64,000 nucleotides of DNA from Providencia heimbachae ATCC 35613 (GTDB lineage: Bacteria > Pseudomonadota > Gammaproteobacteria > Enterobacterales > Enterobacteriaceae): the NCBI RefSeq assembly GCF_001655055.1, contig NZ_LXEW01000003.1, positions 1 through 64,000 on the forward strand. The letters are read 5' to 3'. Below the pieces are notes generated by a model. That model had not been told where the DNA came from. It was given only the letters and a program-made list of their open reading frames with translations, and searched no databases. Positions 37,653 to 47,293 of the stretch are shown piece by piece. Each line of letters opens with the position of its first letter. Position 1 is the first letter of the stretch. Made by a program: the position numbers and the translations under genes.

Positions 37653-38210
37653 TTAACTCTGCATGTTGGGGTTATTAACAATGCTGATATTGCCTTTAGC
37701 ACTTAGCATTGCACATAGTTGTTGAAAATTGTTCTTTATAATAATGCCATTATCGTCCAACGGATCATGCGCAGTAATCTGAATTTCCAGTTGAGCAGGC
37801 AAATCATTATTAGCTGGTTGAGTTTTAGAAACAAGCTCTGCGATATTACATTGTTGGGTTGTGAATAAATTTGTGAATTGCTCAACAATTCGAGGAGCAT
37901 CATCGACAACAACATTAACAGTGACTGTTGATGGGTAATAAGTCGTTTGCACGCTTTGGGTTCTTTTCATCACAATGAGTAGTTCAAGCTCTGCGCCTTT
38001 CAGTGGCAACGTTGCTTCTAATTGCGCGATAGCGTTCCAACCTCCAGATAGCATCATAATGAAAGTAAACTCTTCACCAAACATGGCGAGGCGACTATCT
38101 TCAATATTGCAATCACATTCGCTAACAAGGCGAGTGATAGTATTTACAATGCCTGGACGATCTGTTCCCAGCGCAGTAATAACAAGAAATTGCTGTTCAG
38201 TCTTAGGCAA
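37653..38210 (-). CDS. gcvR: GcvR, glycine cleavage regulator (two ACT domains)
   Basis: 185 residues without a DNA-binding motif: two ACT domains (FLVITALGTDRPGIVNTITRLV about 8-75; VNVVVDDAPRIVEQFTNLFTTQQCNI about 98-170). GcvR binds GcvA and stops it activating gcvTHP unless glycine is present. Conserved neighbour of bcp and divergent dapA. First gene of gcvR-bcp. Confidence 0.93.
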   Translation of the reverse strand: MPKTEQQFLVITALGTDRPGIVNTITRLVSECDCNIEDSRLAMFGEEFTFIMMLSGGWNAIAQLEATLPLKGAELELLIVMKRTQSVQTTYYPSTVTVNVVVDDAPRIVEQFTNLFTTQQCNIAELVSKTQPANNDLPAQLEIQITAHDPLDDNGIIIKNNFQQLCAMLSAKGNISIVNNPNMQS

Positions 38211-38483
38211 AGTCTATTCCTTATTCATATATGGCATCAGGTCTTATTCAGAAGAACAAATTCTAATGAAAAGCTGATTTTAGATATTGGTAAGGAAACC
38301 ATAAAAAGTTGAATCTGCCAAGGGGAGTGACTCACTCTTGCGAGAAATATCAGCGAATTATTACTTCTATTTAAGTTTATGATGCTAGCATTAACAAAAT
38401 TCATTAAAATCTTGCGTTTGAGTGGTTTTCTTCTGTGAAATGAAAAAGTAACATGGGGGTTCAACTATTTAAGGGGTATCGAC

Positions 38484-39392
38484 ATGGCTAATGGAAACGC
38501 AAACTACAAAGATTTTTTAACGGGAAGCATTGTTGCAGTTATTACACCAATGGATTCGGCGGGTCGTTTAGACAAACAAAGCTTGAAAAAGTTGGTTGAT
38601 TATCATGTCGAAAGCGGAACATCTGCCATTGTTTCTGTGGGCACAACCGGTGAGTCAGCAACATTAACCCATAAAGAGCATGTTGAGGTTGTGAAAGCGA
38701 CCCTCGAGCTTGCTGATGGCCGTATCCCAATTATTGCAGGCGCAGGTGCCAATGCGACTGCAGAAGCCATTTCATTGACTAAAGACTTTGAAAACAGTGG
38801 TGTAGTTGCTTGTCTGACGGTGACGCCTTATTATAATAAACCATCACAAGAAGGGCTGTATCAGCATTTTAAAGCAATATCAGAAAACACCAGCTTGCCT
38901 CAAATTCTTTATAATGTACCATCACGTACTGGTTGTGATTTATTACCAGAAACCGTGGGGCGTTTAGCTAAATTAGCAAATATTGTTGCAATTAAAGAAG
39001 CAACAGGGAACTTAGCAAGGGTTCACCAAATCAAAGAACTGGTTGATGATAATTTTGTGCTGCTAACTGGCGATGATGCAACGGCGCTTGATTTCATGCA
39101 ACTCGGCGGAAAAGGCGTTATTTCAGTCACCTCTAACGTTGCCGCTGCACAAATGGTAAAAATGTGTGACTTAGCGCTTGCGGGCAAATATACTGAGGCT
39201 CGTGAATTAAATAAACGACTGATGGGGCTGCATCTTCAGTTATTTGTTGAACCAAATCCAATTCCAGCGAAATGGGGTTGCCACCGTCTTGGCCTGATTT
39301 CAGATGATACTTTACGGTTACCAATGACACCGTTAACCGCATCAGGTCAGCAGAAGGTAGAGGAAGCTTTGAAGCTCGCTGGATTACTGTAA
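38484..39392 (+). CDS. dapA: DapA, 4-hydroxy-tetrahydrodipicolinate synthase
   Basis: First committed step to lysine and meso-diaminopimelate, from pyruvate and aspartate semialdehyde. 302 residues; the Schiff-base Lys is in [13 protein letters not shown] and the catalytic Tyr in [18 protein letters not shown]. The N-terminus [10 protein letters not shown] is about 10 residues longer than in E. coli, but the only start with a ribosome-binding site (AAGGGG) is the ATG at 38484. Followed after 16 bases by bamC; dapE, another gene of the pathway, lies at 53.4-54.5 kb. Confidence 0.95.
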   Translation: MANGNANYKDFLTGSIVAVITPMDSAGRLDKQSLKKLVDYHVESGTSAIVSVGTTGESATLTHKEHVEVVKATLELADGRIPIIAGAGANATAEAISLTKDFENSGVVACLTVTPYYNKPSQEGLYQHFKAISENTSLPQILYNVPSRTGCDLLPETVGRLAKLANIVAIKEATGNLARVHQIKELVDDNFVLLTGDDATALDFMQLGGKGVISVTSNVAAAQMVKMCDLALAGKYTEARELNKRLMGLHLQLFVEPNPIPAKWGCHRLGLISDDTLRLPMTPLTASGQQKVEEALKLAGLL

Positions 39393-39408
39393 AACTTAGG
39401 GAATTTTA

Positions 39409-40461
39409 ATGGCAACATTATTGCAAAAATCGAAGGTTATGAAGGTTGCTGGCCTGTCACTTGTTGTGTTACTGGCAGCCTGCTCCAGCGATCAGCGCTA
39501 TAAACGTCAGGTCAGTGGTGATGAAGAATATCTCAATGCTGCGCCATTGAAAGTGTTGAATGCGCCTCAGGGAATCACATTGCCAGCTCAAAATGGTGAA
39601 TATGATATCCCTAAAGCAACATCAACAGGGGCGGTAGGGAAAGCACTTGATATTCGTCCACCAATTCTGACGATTTCGCAATTATCTGGCTCACGGACAG
39701 AAGATAGCGCGGATGCAAGTCGTTTGTTGCTAGAAAATACACCTGAAAACAGCGCGTTGTGGTCTCAAGTGGCGATGATTTTGGAACAAAGAAATATTCC
39801 AGTTTCATCGAAAGATGATGGTTCTCGCTCAATTGATACCGACTGGGTGAAATGGGAACGCGCCGATGAAAATGTGCCAATTGAAACTCGCCATAAAGTG
39901 AGCGTTCAGCCCGAAAATGGCATGATTGCACTGACCGTTACAAGCTTAGGTATGCGTCAAGGCACTGAAACGATTACAGATGTTGTTGAAATTCAACGTT
40001 ATAACAAATTATTGTTAAATGAGCTAACTGACAACCTGTACGCTTTACGTGATACCGCAAATAAAGGTAGCATTCAAAATGCCTATGGCATTATTGATGT
40101 TCAAACTGGCAGTGATGATACCGGTTTACCGCTGATTGTTGTCCGCGCACCGTTTGATGCTGTGTGGGAACGTTTGCCGCATACATTGGAAAGTGTGGGC
40201 ATGAAAGTCGGTGATCGCACCCGTTCAACAGGTTCGGTCATGGTAACGTATAAAGGCTTGAGCAGCTCTGAATGGCAAGCGCTGGGTATTGATGACCCAT
40301 CGGTGCCTGAAGCTGACTATAAAGTGCAAGTGGGTGATTTGAATAACCGTAGTAGTCTACAGTTTATCAATACCAAAGGCGTGCCTTTAACTCAGAAACA
40401 AAATGATGAAATGGTCGCAGCGTTGAAAGCGGCTTTCAGTAAAGCGCCTGCGAAAAAATAA
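39409..40461 (+). CDS. bamC: BamC, outer-membrane assembly lipoprotein
   Basis: Component of the BamABCDE complex; 350 residues. Lipobox LLAAC with Cys25 after a signal peptide; SSDQRYKRQVSGDEEYLNAAPL is the conserved unstructured stretch that binds BamD; two helix-grip domains follow (ILTISQLSGSRT..., VVRAPFDAVWERLPHTLESVGMKV). Co-directional with dapA (16-base gap), as in E. coli dapA-bamC. A strong terminator ends the unit, whereas purC here has its own promoter 4 kb away. Confidence 0.95.
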   Translation: MATLLQKSKVMKVAGLSLVVLLAACSSDQRYKRQVSGDEEYLNAAPLKVLNAPQGITLPAQNGEYDIPKATSTGAVGKALDIRPPILTISQLSGSRTEDSADASRLLLENTPENSALWSQVAMILEQRNIPVSSKDDGSRSIDTDWVKWERADENVPIETRHKVSVQPENGMIALTVTSLGMRQGTETITDVVEIQRYNKLLLNELTDNLYALRDTANKGSIQNAYGIIDVQTGSDDTGLPLIVVRAPFDAVWERLPHTLESVGMKVGDRTRSTGSVMVTYKGLSSSEWQALGIDDPSVPEADYKVQVGDLNNRSSLQFINTKGVPLTQKQNDEMVAALKAAFSKAPAKK

Positions 40462-40490
40462 TCATTTGATTGTTTATTAGCTTATTTGCG

Positions 40491-40528
40491 AAAACCGTAA
40501 TTCAGATAAACTGAATTACGGTTTTTTT
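40491..40528 (+). terminator. Strong intrinsic terminator after bamC
   Basis: AAAACCGTAATTCAG (40491-40505) pairs perfectly with CTGAATTACGGTTTT (40511-40525), loop ATAAA, T-run to 40528. The A-run on the other side lets it serve the convergent yjjW transcript too. Confidence 0.93.
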
Positions 40529-40566
40529 GTATTTAGAAATTAAAAAGGTGTGTCTATCGAGTCTAA

Positions 40567-41433
40567 TTAGAGATAGACAGAGGGTAAATGGATGTTCTTT
40601 ACTCCCCGTTCCGATAATTGCTTCGCAAAGAATTCAATTTCTTGCTGCTGGGCGCTTTGCCAATCTTTCGCGATACCTTTAACCCCATGCGTTTGAAATG
40701 CATTAATTTTGATACGTACACTTTCTGGGAAAGCTGCCAATAAGACCGATAGCGCATCAATATTTTCAAGGTAATCAGTTATATTAGGAATAAAAAGCAG
40801 TCGAAGCTCATAAAGCTTGTTATGTTTCGCTAATAACGCAATGGTTTCTAGAACCTGTTGATTATTTTTTCCCGTTAATGATAGTGCGGTTTCAGCTGAC
40901 CATGCCTTGAGATCGATCATCGCGCCATCCATGTAGTCCATGACTTTAAGCCAACCGGTTTGGCTTAAATACCCATTGCTATCAATAAAGCAGGTCAAGT
41001 GCTTCAATTGTGGTTGCTGTTTAATGGCTTTAAACAGCGCAATAATAAAGGGTAATTGTTGTGTTGCCTCTCCGCCACTTACGGTAACTCCGGTTAAAAA
41101 TGCACTGTGCTTAGTCATCACCGCCAATATTTGTTCGACACTATAATGTAATGTCATTGGGCTGGCATTGAGTGTACAGGTCTGCAAGCAGGTATCACAT
41201 TGTTGGCAAATATCAGCTTGCCAATTAATCTTACTATCATTAATAGAAAGTGCACCGTGAGGGCATGTCACGGCGCAATCCCCACAATGGTTACATAGTG
41301 CCATTGTGTAGGGATTGTGACAGTTAAGGCACCGAAGATTGCAGCCTTGTAAAAATAAGACTAAGCGGTTACCGGGGCCATCAACACAAGAAAATGGCAG
41401 TATTTTATTTATCGTAGCGCATCGATTGTTCAC
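40567..41433 (-). CDS. yjjW: YjjW, glycyl radical enzyme activase
   Basis: Radical SAM enzyme of 288 residues that would install the glycyl radical on YjjI. The SAM cluster motif is C31-x3-C35-x2-C38 (GCNLRCLNCHNP). Two ferredoxin-like clusters follow, CNHCGDCAVTCPHG and CQQCDTCLQTC, as in other activases. TVSGGEATQQLPF binds SAM. It overlaps the 3' end of yjjI by 29 bases, so expression is coupled. Oxygen-sensitive chemistry; fits the FNR site of the operon. Confidence 0.93.
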   Translation of the reverse strand: MNNRCATINKILPFSCVDGPGNRLVLFLQGCNLRCLNCHNPYTMALCNHCGDCAVTCPHGALSINDSKINWQADICQQCDTCLQTCTLNASPMTLHYSVEQILAVMTKHSAFLTGVTVSGGEATQQLPFIIALFKAIKQQPQLKHLTCFIDSNGYLSQTGWLKVMDYMDGAMIDLKAWSAETALSLTGKNNQQVLETIALLAKHNKLYELRLLFIPNITDYLENIDALSVLLAAFPESVRIKINAFQTHGVKGIAKDWQSAQQQEIEFFAKQLSERGVKNIHLPSVYL

Positions 41434-42958
41434 GGCTAATAACTCGTGGTTGGCGATTTAAAATATGACAATTCTCTGCGGCTTCATCCCCAAGCCAAGT
41501 GGTATTGATCCGTGAGCCTTGCTCTTTAAATTTCTTGATATCAGAGAGTCTCACCATATAACCGGTGACTCGCACAAGGTCATTACTGGCGACGTTAGCG
41601 GTAAATTCACGCATTCCATGGGCAAAAGCACCTTTACATAGCTGCATTAAGGCTTGTGGATTTTGTTTAATGGTTTCATCGACGGTTAAAATATCACTGA
41701 CACCCGAAACATAGTATTGGTGGTGAGGTGCGACAGCCATGATATGGTCAACAGGGTTTGGCTCCTCCCCATAAGGGATCCTCACACCCGGTGTTGTGTC
41801 TTTATCTGAGCTTATGCCTGATTGAGCGTGTAGCATTGCTCTTTGGTTAACGCCGTAAGTAACAGGCGTAGCATCGACATAATCACTTAATTGGTGGCTA
41901 ATCTGGTAGGCAAGGGATAAGGCTTGCGAATCGGGGGCATATGTTGCGTTGATGCCATCTTTCTCCATCAAAATATTGACCGCTTCTGCCATACCGAAGA
42001 TCCCAAACATAGGGGCAAAGCGCTCAGGCTGAATAAGTCCTTCATGAACAAGAAAGCTGGATTGAAAAAAGTTTGATTCTTCATATAAAAAAGCAGTACG
42101 ACGTTCGATTAGTTCATGTTGATACTGGCAGTATTTAGGGAGTTGCTGAGTCAGAAAATCATCGCTATTCGCGCTGCGCAGAGCCACTTCACGTAAATTA
42201 ATACGAGACAGAGTACTTCCACCGCCACAAAGGGGTAGGGAGTTATAACAGCTGACAATGCCATAACCTTGGTTATCAAATGCGGCGGTATGAATAACAT
42301 CATTTGCAATATGGGGTTTACTGCATTTACAAATATTATCAATAGCTTGTAAGAATAGTGATTCAGGGGTACGTTCAGCGTTGTACATAAAGGTTAAGTT
42401 AGGTGCAACCTGCTGTAATTGTGCATCAATCTTTAAAATGAGACGGCAAATCACGGAGTCTTCAGGGCCAATATTGGCATGCATAAAGGCATCTGGCAGG
42501 GTTCTATCAAGCATAATCCAAAAATGTTTAAGTTTTTTATACAGCTGTTCTTCTGTTTGATCAAAAACATAGGGCATCAACAATCTATCTAAATAACCGA
42601 GGAAGACAGGAAGTCCGGTGACTGAAGGGACGTGATGATAGAGGATCATCAGCATATTAAGTGCATCATCGAAATCTTGTGCAGGTTCAAGCTCAAGGTA
42701 CTCAGAACCCTGTTTTAAAAAACGTTCATAGTCAGGCAGGACATAGCGAGGTTTGTAAGGGGCATGACCCTCATACATATCACAGATAACACGCTCGCTT
42801 AATGCTTGTTCAGTTTGCTCACTTAACGATAAGTAAGGGATATTATTTTCCGCTTCTAATGACAAAAAATGGGCTTTTTGTTTTGGTGATAAATTTTTGT
42901 CAGTTGCAATTTGAAGGCAATGAGCTTGGTAATCAGTCAATGGGGTATTACGTTTCAT
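41405..42958 (-). CDS. yjjI: YjjI, glycyl radical enzyme of unknown substrate
   Basis: 517 residues (E. coli 516). The glycyl radical loop is RVTGYMVRL close to the C-terminus (Gly about 487), and the central region CYNSLPLCGGGSTLSRINL holds cysteines expected near the active site. YjjI is a short, poorly characterised member of the family; no reaction is established to my knowledge. It lies between a nucleoside transporter gene (33-base gap) and its activase. The last codons overlap yjjW. A link to nucleoside or deoxyribose use is an inference from this neighbourhood and from the deo genes beside yjjI in E. coli. Confidence 0.9.
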   Translation of the reverse strand: MKRNTPLTDYQAHCLQIATDKNLSPKQKAHFLSLEAENNIPYLSLSEQTEQALSERVICDMYEGHAPYKPRYVLPDYERFLKQGSEYLELEPAQDFDDALNMLMILYHHVPSVTGLPVFLGYLDRLLMPYVFDQTEEQLYKKLKHFWIMLDRTLPDAFMHANIGPEDSVICRLILKIDAQLQQVAPNLTFMYNAERTPESLFLQAIDNICKCSKPHIANDVIHTAAFDNQGYGIVSCYNSLPLCGGGSTLSRINLREVALRSANSDDFLTQQLPKYCQYQHELIERRTAFLYEESNFFQSSFLVHEGLIQPERFAPMFGIFGMAEAVNILMEKDGINATYAPDSQALSLAYQISHQLSDYVDATPVTYGVNQRAMLHAQSGISSDKDTTPGVRIPYGEEPNPVDHIMAVAPHHQYYVSGVSDILTVDETIKQNPQALMQLCKGAFAHGMREFTANVASNDLVRVTGYMVRLSDIKKFKEQGSRINTTWLGDEAAENCHILNRQPRVISREQSMRYDK

Positions 42959-42991
42959 TATCGAATTCCTATTTTATAAGTGGCACTGAAA

Positions 42992-44269
42992 CTAAAGAGC
43001 CAAGAAAAAACTGGCGAGTGCGGCACTCATTAAGTTTGATAGGGTTCCTGCACAAACGGCTTTAAAGCCAAGTTGAGCAACGTCTTTTCGGCGACTTGGT
43101 GCAAGGCTACCAATACCACCAAGTAAAATAGCGACTGCGGATATATTGGCAAATCCACATAAAGCAAAAGAGATGACAGCCTTAGTATGTTCAGATAACA
43201 CGACTAATCCAGCGGCAGCGACATCGGCATCAGGGTGTAAATAGGGGCTAAGATTCGAGTAAGCGACAAACTCATTAAGAATAAATTTTTGGCCGATTAA
43301 TGAGCCAGCAAAGTTGGCTTCAGACCAAGGGATCCCAAGTAGATAAGCCACCGGAGAGAAAACCCAGCCGAGTATTAGTTCTAAGGATAATTGCGGGTAA
43401 TCAAACAAAGAGCCCGCGTAGCCAAGTAAACCGTTTAGCATGGCAATCAATGCAATAAAAGCCAGCAACATTGCACCGACATTCATGGCAAGTTGCATAC
43501 CAGAAGCAGCGCCTCCTGCGGCAGCATCTATCAGGTTGGCGGGTTTTTCATAGCCAGCATCATGCTCTGCTATCTCTTCACTTGACATGACTTTTTCAGT
43601 TTCAGGGAGTAATAGTTTGGCAAAAAGTAACCCTCCCGGTGCCGCCATAAAGGATGCCGCGAGAAGGTATTCAAGTTTTACGCCAAGTAATGCGTAGCCT
43701 GCGAGGATTGACCCCGCAATTGATGCTGCCCCTCCACACATTACAGCAAATAATTCAGAACGAGTCATGGTTGGAAGATAAGGGCGTATTACGAGAGGTG
43801 CTTCAGTTAAACCGACAAAAATATTCGCTGTTGCCGAAAGGGATTCGGTTCGCGATGTGCCAAGCAATTTGTGTAAGCCACCACCAATGATATTAATGAT
43901 GACCGTCATGATCCCGAGATAATATAGCACAGCAATTAATGAAGAAAAAAACACGATAGCCGGTAAAACACGTAGCGCAAATACAAAACCAGCGCCGCCA
44001 AAAAGATCAAACATCTTATCGGAGACCAGCCCACCAAAGATAAAATCAGTGCCAACTTGTCCGTAAGAAATAATACTCGATACCCCGTCAGATAACGCGG
44101 CTAGAGCTCTACGACCCGCAGGAATGTACAGTACAAAAGCACCGAGAGTGGCCTGCAAAATAAATGCGCCAATCACGGTTCGTAAATTAATTTGTCTGCG
44201 GTTTGATGAAAATAAAACCGCAACACTGATTAAAACCATCATTCCGATAATACTGGTTAAAATTGGCAT
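42992..44269 (-). CDS. Concentrative nucleoside transporter, NupX/NupC family
   Basis: 425-residue CNT-family proton/nucleoside symporter with about 10 hydrophobic segments. Motifs: GFVFALRVLPAIVFFSSL, the NIFVGLTEAPLVIRPY loop (GQTEAP-like nucleoside-binding hairpin with Glu), and GSLIGQKFILNEFVAYSNLSPY (second hairpin with Asn-Glu-Phe). Closest by eye to E. coli NupX/PsuT rather than NupC. ATG at 44269 is chosen over a longer frame because TAAGGGA lies five bases upstream. First gene of nup-yjjI-yjjW; a perfect FNR site lies 150 bases upstream. Confidence 0.88.
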   Translation of the reverse strand: MPILTSIIGMMVLISVAVLFSSNRRQINLRTVIGAFILQATLGAFVLYIPAGRRALAALSDGVSSIISYGQVGTDFIFGGLVSDKMFDLFGGAGFVFALRVLPAIVFFSSLIAVLYYLGIMTVIINIIGGGLHKLLGTSRTESLSATANIFVGLTEAPLVIRPYLPTMTRSELFAVMCGGAASIAGSILAGYALLGVKLEYLLAASFMAAPGGLLFAKLLLPETEKVMSSEEIAEHDAGYEKPANLIDAAAGGAASGMQLAMNVGAMLLAFIALIAMLNGLLGYAGSLFDYPQLSLELILGWVFSPVAYLLGIPWSEANFAGSLIGQKFILNEFVAYSNLSPYLHPDADVAAAGLVVLSEHTKAVISFALCGFANISAVAILLGGIGSLAPSRRKDVAQLGFKAVCAGTLSNLMSAALASFFLAL

Positions 44270-44419
44270 AAAGTCCCTTAAGTACCCAGCTTGTTTCAAG
44301 TCATTTGCTTGGCGTTGATTGTGCTTAAAATATTGATTATCGTCCGCCTGTAGCTCGAATTATTGGGGAATAGATCCGTTGTCTATCAAAGATGTAATCG
44401 TAATTTGACGTGGAGTAAC

Positions 44420-44433
44420 TTGATTAGAATCAA
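44420..44433 (-). promoter_or_regulatory. FNR box of the nup-yjjI-yjjW operon
   Basis: TTGATTAGAATCAA is a perfect match to the FNR consensus TTGAT-N4-ATCAA. For transcription on the minus strand from about 44385 it would be centred near -41.5, with TACGAT or TTACAT as a weak -10, the usual class II anaerobic activation. This agrees with an oxygen-sensitive glycyl radical enzyme in the operon. Confidence 0.83.
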
Positions 44434-44630
44434 ATAAAGGTAATAGGCCACAAATTGATGTGAAAATTTGCAACACCAAGCTAAATATTGACGAATAGTC
44501 ACGCAAATAACCATTTTTGCTATTGACAATAATTTCGTTATTTAAAACGGCAATAACCCTATTCACGAAAGATTAATTAACGTAAACAATAAGGATTAAA
44601 ATAATGGACAAAAAATCAGTGTTTATCGCT

Positions 44631-44669
44631 AAGTAATCGTTTGCGTCTATGCGCTATTTTTATTATCAT
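44631..44669 (+). promoter_or_regulatory. purC promoter with PurR operator
   Basis: PurR box AAGTAATCGTTTGCGT (44631-44646, 13 of 16 to consensus, perfect right half) overlaps a -35 TTGCGT (44641-44646); 17 bases later is -10 TATCAT (44664-44669). The leader to purC would be about 190 bases. The rest of the region 44270-44866 shows no further gene; a 68-codon minus-strand frame there lacks a ribosome-binding site. Confidence 0.75.
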
Positions 44670-44866
44670 AATTAGCAGTTAACGATAAAATATTGAATAT
44701 CAGGTAGTTAGATAATTATTCCGAAATATACTGTAAGCGACTGATACAGAGCAGAAAATTAACAATGAACCTTGCCCACGTTATCACTGTTCTCTTGTTA
44801 CTTATCTGAATCTGCTAAGCAGGTTGATATCCTTTTTAGTTTAATCACATCTCTGGAGTGCATAAG

Positions 44867-45580
44867 ATGCAAAAGAAAGCTGAGTTGTATCGTGGAAAGG
44901 CAAAAACTGTCTATACCACCGAGGATCCTGAACTGTTGATTCTGGAGTTCCGTAATGATACATCAGCACTTGATGGTGAGCGTATCGAGCAATTTGATCG
45001 TAAAGGCATGGTGAATAATAAGTTTAACCATTTCATTATGACTAAATTAGAACAAGCGGGTATTCCAACACAAATGGAAGCGCTGTTGTCTGATACTGAA
45101 GCATTAGTTAAAAAATTGGATATGGTGCCCGTTGAGTGTGTCATTCGTAACCGCGCGGCAGGTTCATTAGTTAAGCGCCTTGGGGTCGAAGAGGGCATGG
45201 AACTAAATCCACCTCTGTTTGATCTGTTTTTAAAAGACGATGCAAAACATGATCCAATGGTTAACGAATCTTATTGCGAAACATTTGGTTGGGTGAGCCA
45301 AGCCAATTTAGCAGAAATGAAACGCTTAAGTTATAAAGCCAATGAAGTGTTAAGCCAGATTTTTGCTGATGCAGGACTGATCTTGGTAGACTTCAAATTG
45401 GAGTTTGGTTTGTACAAAGGTCAAGTGGTGCTAGGCGATGAATTTTCGCCAGACGGTAGCCGTTTATGGGATAAAGCCACACTCAATAAAATGGATAAAG
45501 ACCGTTTCCGTCAAAGTCTAGGTGGTTTGATTGAAGCCTATGAAGAAGTTGCACGACGTATTGGTGTTGAACTGGACTAA
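44867..45580 (+). CDS. purC: PurC, SAICAR synthetase
   Basis: Joins CAIR and aspartate using ATP, step 8 of purine synthesis; 237 residues, same as E. coli. [65 protein letters not shown] and [30 protein letters not shown] are diagnostic. The GTG at 44858 is part of the Shine-Dalgarno stretch (CTGGAGTG); ATG at 44867 gives the right N-terminus. PurR-controlled promoter upstream. Confidence 0.97.
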   Translation: MQKKAELYRGKAKTVYTTEDPELLILEFRNDTSALDGERIEQFDRKGMVNNKFNHFIMTKLEQAGIPTQMEALLSDTEALVKKLDMVPVECVIRNRAAGSLVKRLGVEEGMELNPPLFDLFLKDDAKHDPMVNESYCETFGWVSQANLAEMKRLSYKANEVLSQIFADAGLILVDFKLEFGLYKGQVVLGDEFSPDGSRLWDKATLNKMDKDRFRQSLGGLIEAYEEVARRIGVELD

Positions 45581-45617
45581 ATTAATAAATTTCATTTCCT
45601 TAAAATGATGATGTTTC

Positions 45618-45647
45618 AGCCTGCCATTGAAAAGCAGGCTGTTTTTT
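45618..45647 (+). terminator. Intrinsic terminator after purC
   Basis: AGCCTGC (45618-45624), nine-base loop, GCAGGCT (45634-45640), then GTTTTTT. It lies directly before the convergent end of the ECF operon. Confidence 0.9.
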
Positions 45648-45648
45648 A

Positions 45649-46464
45649 TCATTCATTCGATTGTTTTTTAGCGTCAAGAAATTGGCTAACCCATTGTTGA
45701 GGGTTGTTGTGTATGGGTAGTTTAAATGCATGACTCAAGGCGCTGAGAGTGGGAGCTGGAAGGTCGGTTTCAGGCTGTAGCTCAGGGTGGTGTAAAAGGG
45801 TATTTAAATTTCCATCCCCAATTAATTTACCTGCGGATAAATGCAATGCACGGGGAAAATGGCGGGCAACAAAATCGAAGTCATGGCTAATGGTTATAAC
45901 GGTAGTCCCTTGTTCTCGCTGAAAATTTAGCCAATTTTCAAAACATTTCATCCAGTGGGCATCAAAGTCACGGCTTGGCTCATCGAGCAATAAAAGCTTT
46001 GGTGCAACAGCGCTTAAGCAAGCGACTGCGACCATTCGTCTTTGACCCGAATGAAGGTCAAGAGGATGTTTTTGTGCAACATCAGCTAATCCGCAGAGCG
46101 CTAATGCTTCGATAGTACGCTGCTGAATTTCGTCTTTAGGCCGTTTTTGGCGATGTAAGCCAAAAGCAACTTCATCTTTTACTGTGCTATGGAAGATTTG
46201 TTTTTCTGCTTCTTGAAATAGAATGCCGATTTTATTAGCGCGCTCTGGTGCAGAATAATTTGCAAGTGAATAACCGTTAAATAAAACTTGGCCGGTATTT
46301 GGTTTTAACAAACCCGCAGCAAGGCGTAATAGTGTCGATTTTCCCGCGCCATTATCACCCACCAGTGCGACCCATTCTCCCGTATTGATCATGGCTGACA
46401 GCGTCGAAATATTATTATCCGTTGAGCCAGGCCAACGATAAGTTAAATTATCAAGCTGAAGCAT
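45649..46464 (-). CDS. ECF transporter ATPase (second ATP-binding subunit)
   Basis: 271-residue ABC ATPase: Walker A GDNGAGKST (about 36-44), Q-loop LFQEAEKQIF, signature LHSGQRRM (variant of LSGGQ), Walker B LLLLDEP and switch His in ISHDFDF. The Q-loop type (FQEAEKQIF) and FHSTVKDEVAFGLHRQK are typical of EcfA-type ATPases of energy-coupling-factor transporters. Last gene of the PPC-S-T-A-A operon; it overlaps the preceding ATPase gene by 14 bases. Powers the T/S pair; substrate unknown. Confidence 0.88.
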   Translation of the reverse strand: MLQLDNLTYRWPGSTDNNISTLSAMINTGEWVALVGDNGAGKSTLLRLAAGLLKPNTGQVLFNGYSLANYSAPERANKIGILFQEAEKQIFHSTVKDEVAFGLHRQKRPKDEIQQRTIEALALCGLADVAQKHPLDLHSGQRRMVAVACLSAVAPKLLLLDEPSRDFDAHWMKCFENWLNFQREQGTTVITISHDFDFVARHFPRALHLSAGKLIGDGNLNTLLHHPELQPETDLPAPTLSALSHAFKLPIHNNPQQWVSQFLDAKKQSNE

Positions 46465-47293
46465 AGAATTCCTTTAGCGCTAGAAGTAGTTGAGATTCAT
46501 TACGTGGGATAGGGGCTTTCCAATATCCCGCCTCAATTAAGTGTGCGATAGCTCGCCATGCATCAGGCATGTTAATCGAGTTTTGAGCTAGCATAAATAT
46601 TTGCTCAGCAGAACCCGAGGCAAGCGGCTTTCCTGCATTAAGTAATAAAAATTTTTCGCAGAAATCAAGGGCCGGTAAAAGGTTACGCTCGAATAGAATC
46701 ACACTACAACCATTTTGTTGGCAGTCGTGTTTTAGCTGAATTAATATGCGGTGTGTTGCGCTAGGGGTCAAGCGAGTGAATGCTTCATCTAAAAGTAACA
46801 ATTGCGGCCGCATCGCTAGCGCACTCGCTAATACAACCCGTTGAGCTTCACCACCTGAAAGGGTGGCTGGATGGCGGGTTCTTAATGGTTCACAGAATGT
46901 AAGTGCAAGTGCTTCGTCGACACGTGTGTGTATTTCCTCTATGGATAAGCCTAAATTTTCAGGGCCAAATGCCACTTCTTGCTCTACGGTAAAGGTGCAA
47001 CCCGATAACTGTAATTGCGGTGATTGTTGAATAAGCTGTCGGGATGCAGAAACTGCGACCAGTGAATTTTTGTCTAAGCTTTGGTTTAAGACTTGTGCCG
47101 TACCCTGTAAATGCCCACTGAGTAAATCAGGGTGCCATCCTGCGAGTAATTGTGCCAGTGTACTTTTACCACTGCCGTTACCACCAAGCACACAGAGCCA
47201 CTCATTGGGTTGCAATTGCAAATCAATCGAACTCAAAATGGGGTGATCTGCCCCTTGTGGTACAAAATTCATTTGTTGTAAATTCACCACCAC
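46451..47293 (-). CDS. ECF transporter ATPase (first ATP-binding subunit)
   Basis: 280-residue ABC ATPase with Walker A GGNGSGKST, Q-loop LIQQSPQLQLSG, canonical signature LSGGEAQR, Walker B LLLLDEAFTRL. It lacks a standard switch His-Asp context (VILFERNLLPALDF, where ISHD would be expected), which suggests an asymmetric ATPase pair in which one catalytic site is impaired. It overlaps the T-subunit gene by 10 bases and the other ATPase by 14. Confidence 0.87.
   Translation of the reverse strand: MVVNLQQMNFVPQGADHPILSSIDLQLQPNEWLCVLGGNGSGKSTLAQLLAGWHPDLLSGHLQGTAQVLNQSLDKNSLVAVSASRQLIQQSPQLQLSGCTFTVEQEVAFGPENLGLSIEEIHTRVDEALALTFCEPLRTRHPATLSGGEAQRVVLASALAMRPQLLLLDEAFTRLTPSATHRILIQLKHDCQQNGCSVILFERNLLPALDFCEKFLLLNAGKPLASGSAEQIFMLAQNSINMPDAWRAIAHLIEAGYWKAPIPRNESQLLLALKEFYASA

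Noticed and set aside
44360-44566. 68-codon minus-strand frame upstream of the nucleoside transporter
   Set aside because: No ribosome-binding site and no recognisable sequence; it contains the FNR box and promoter region.
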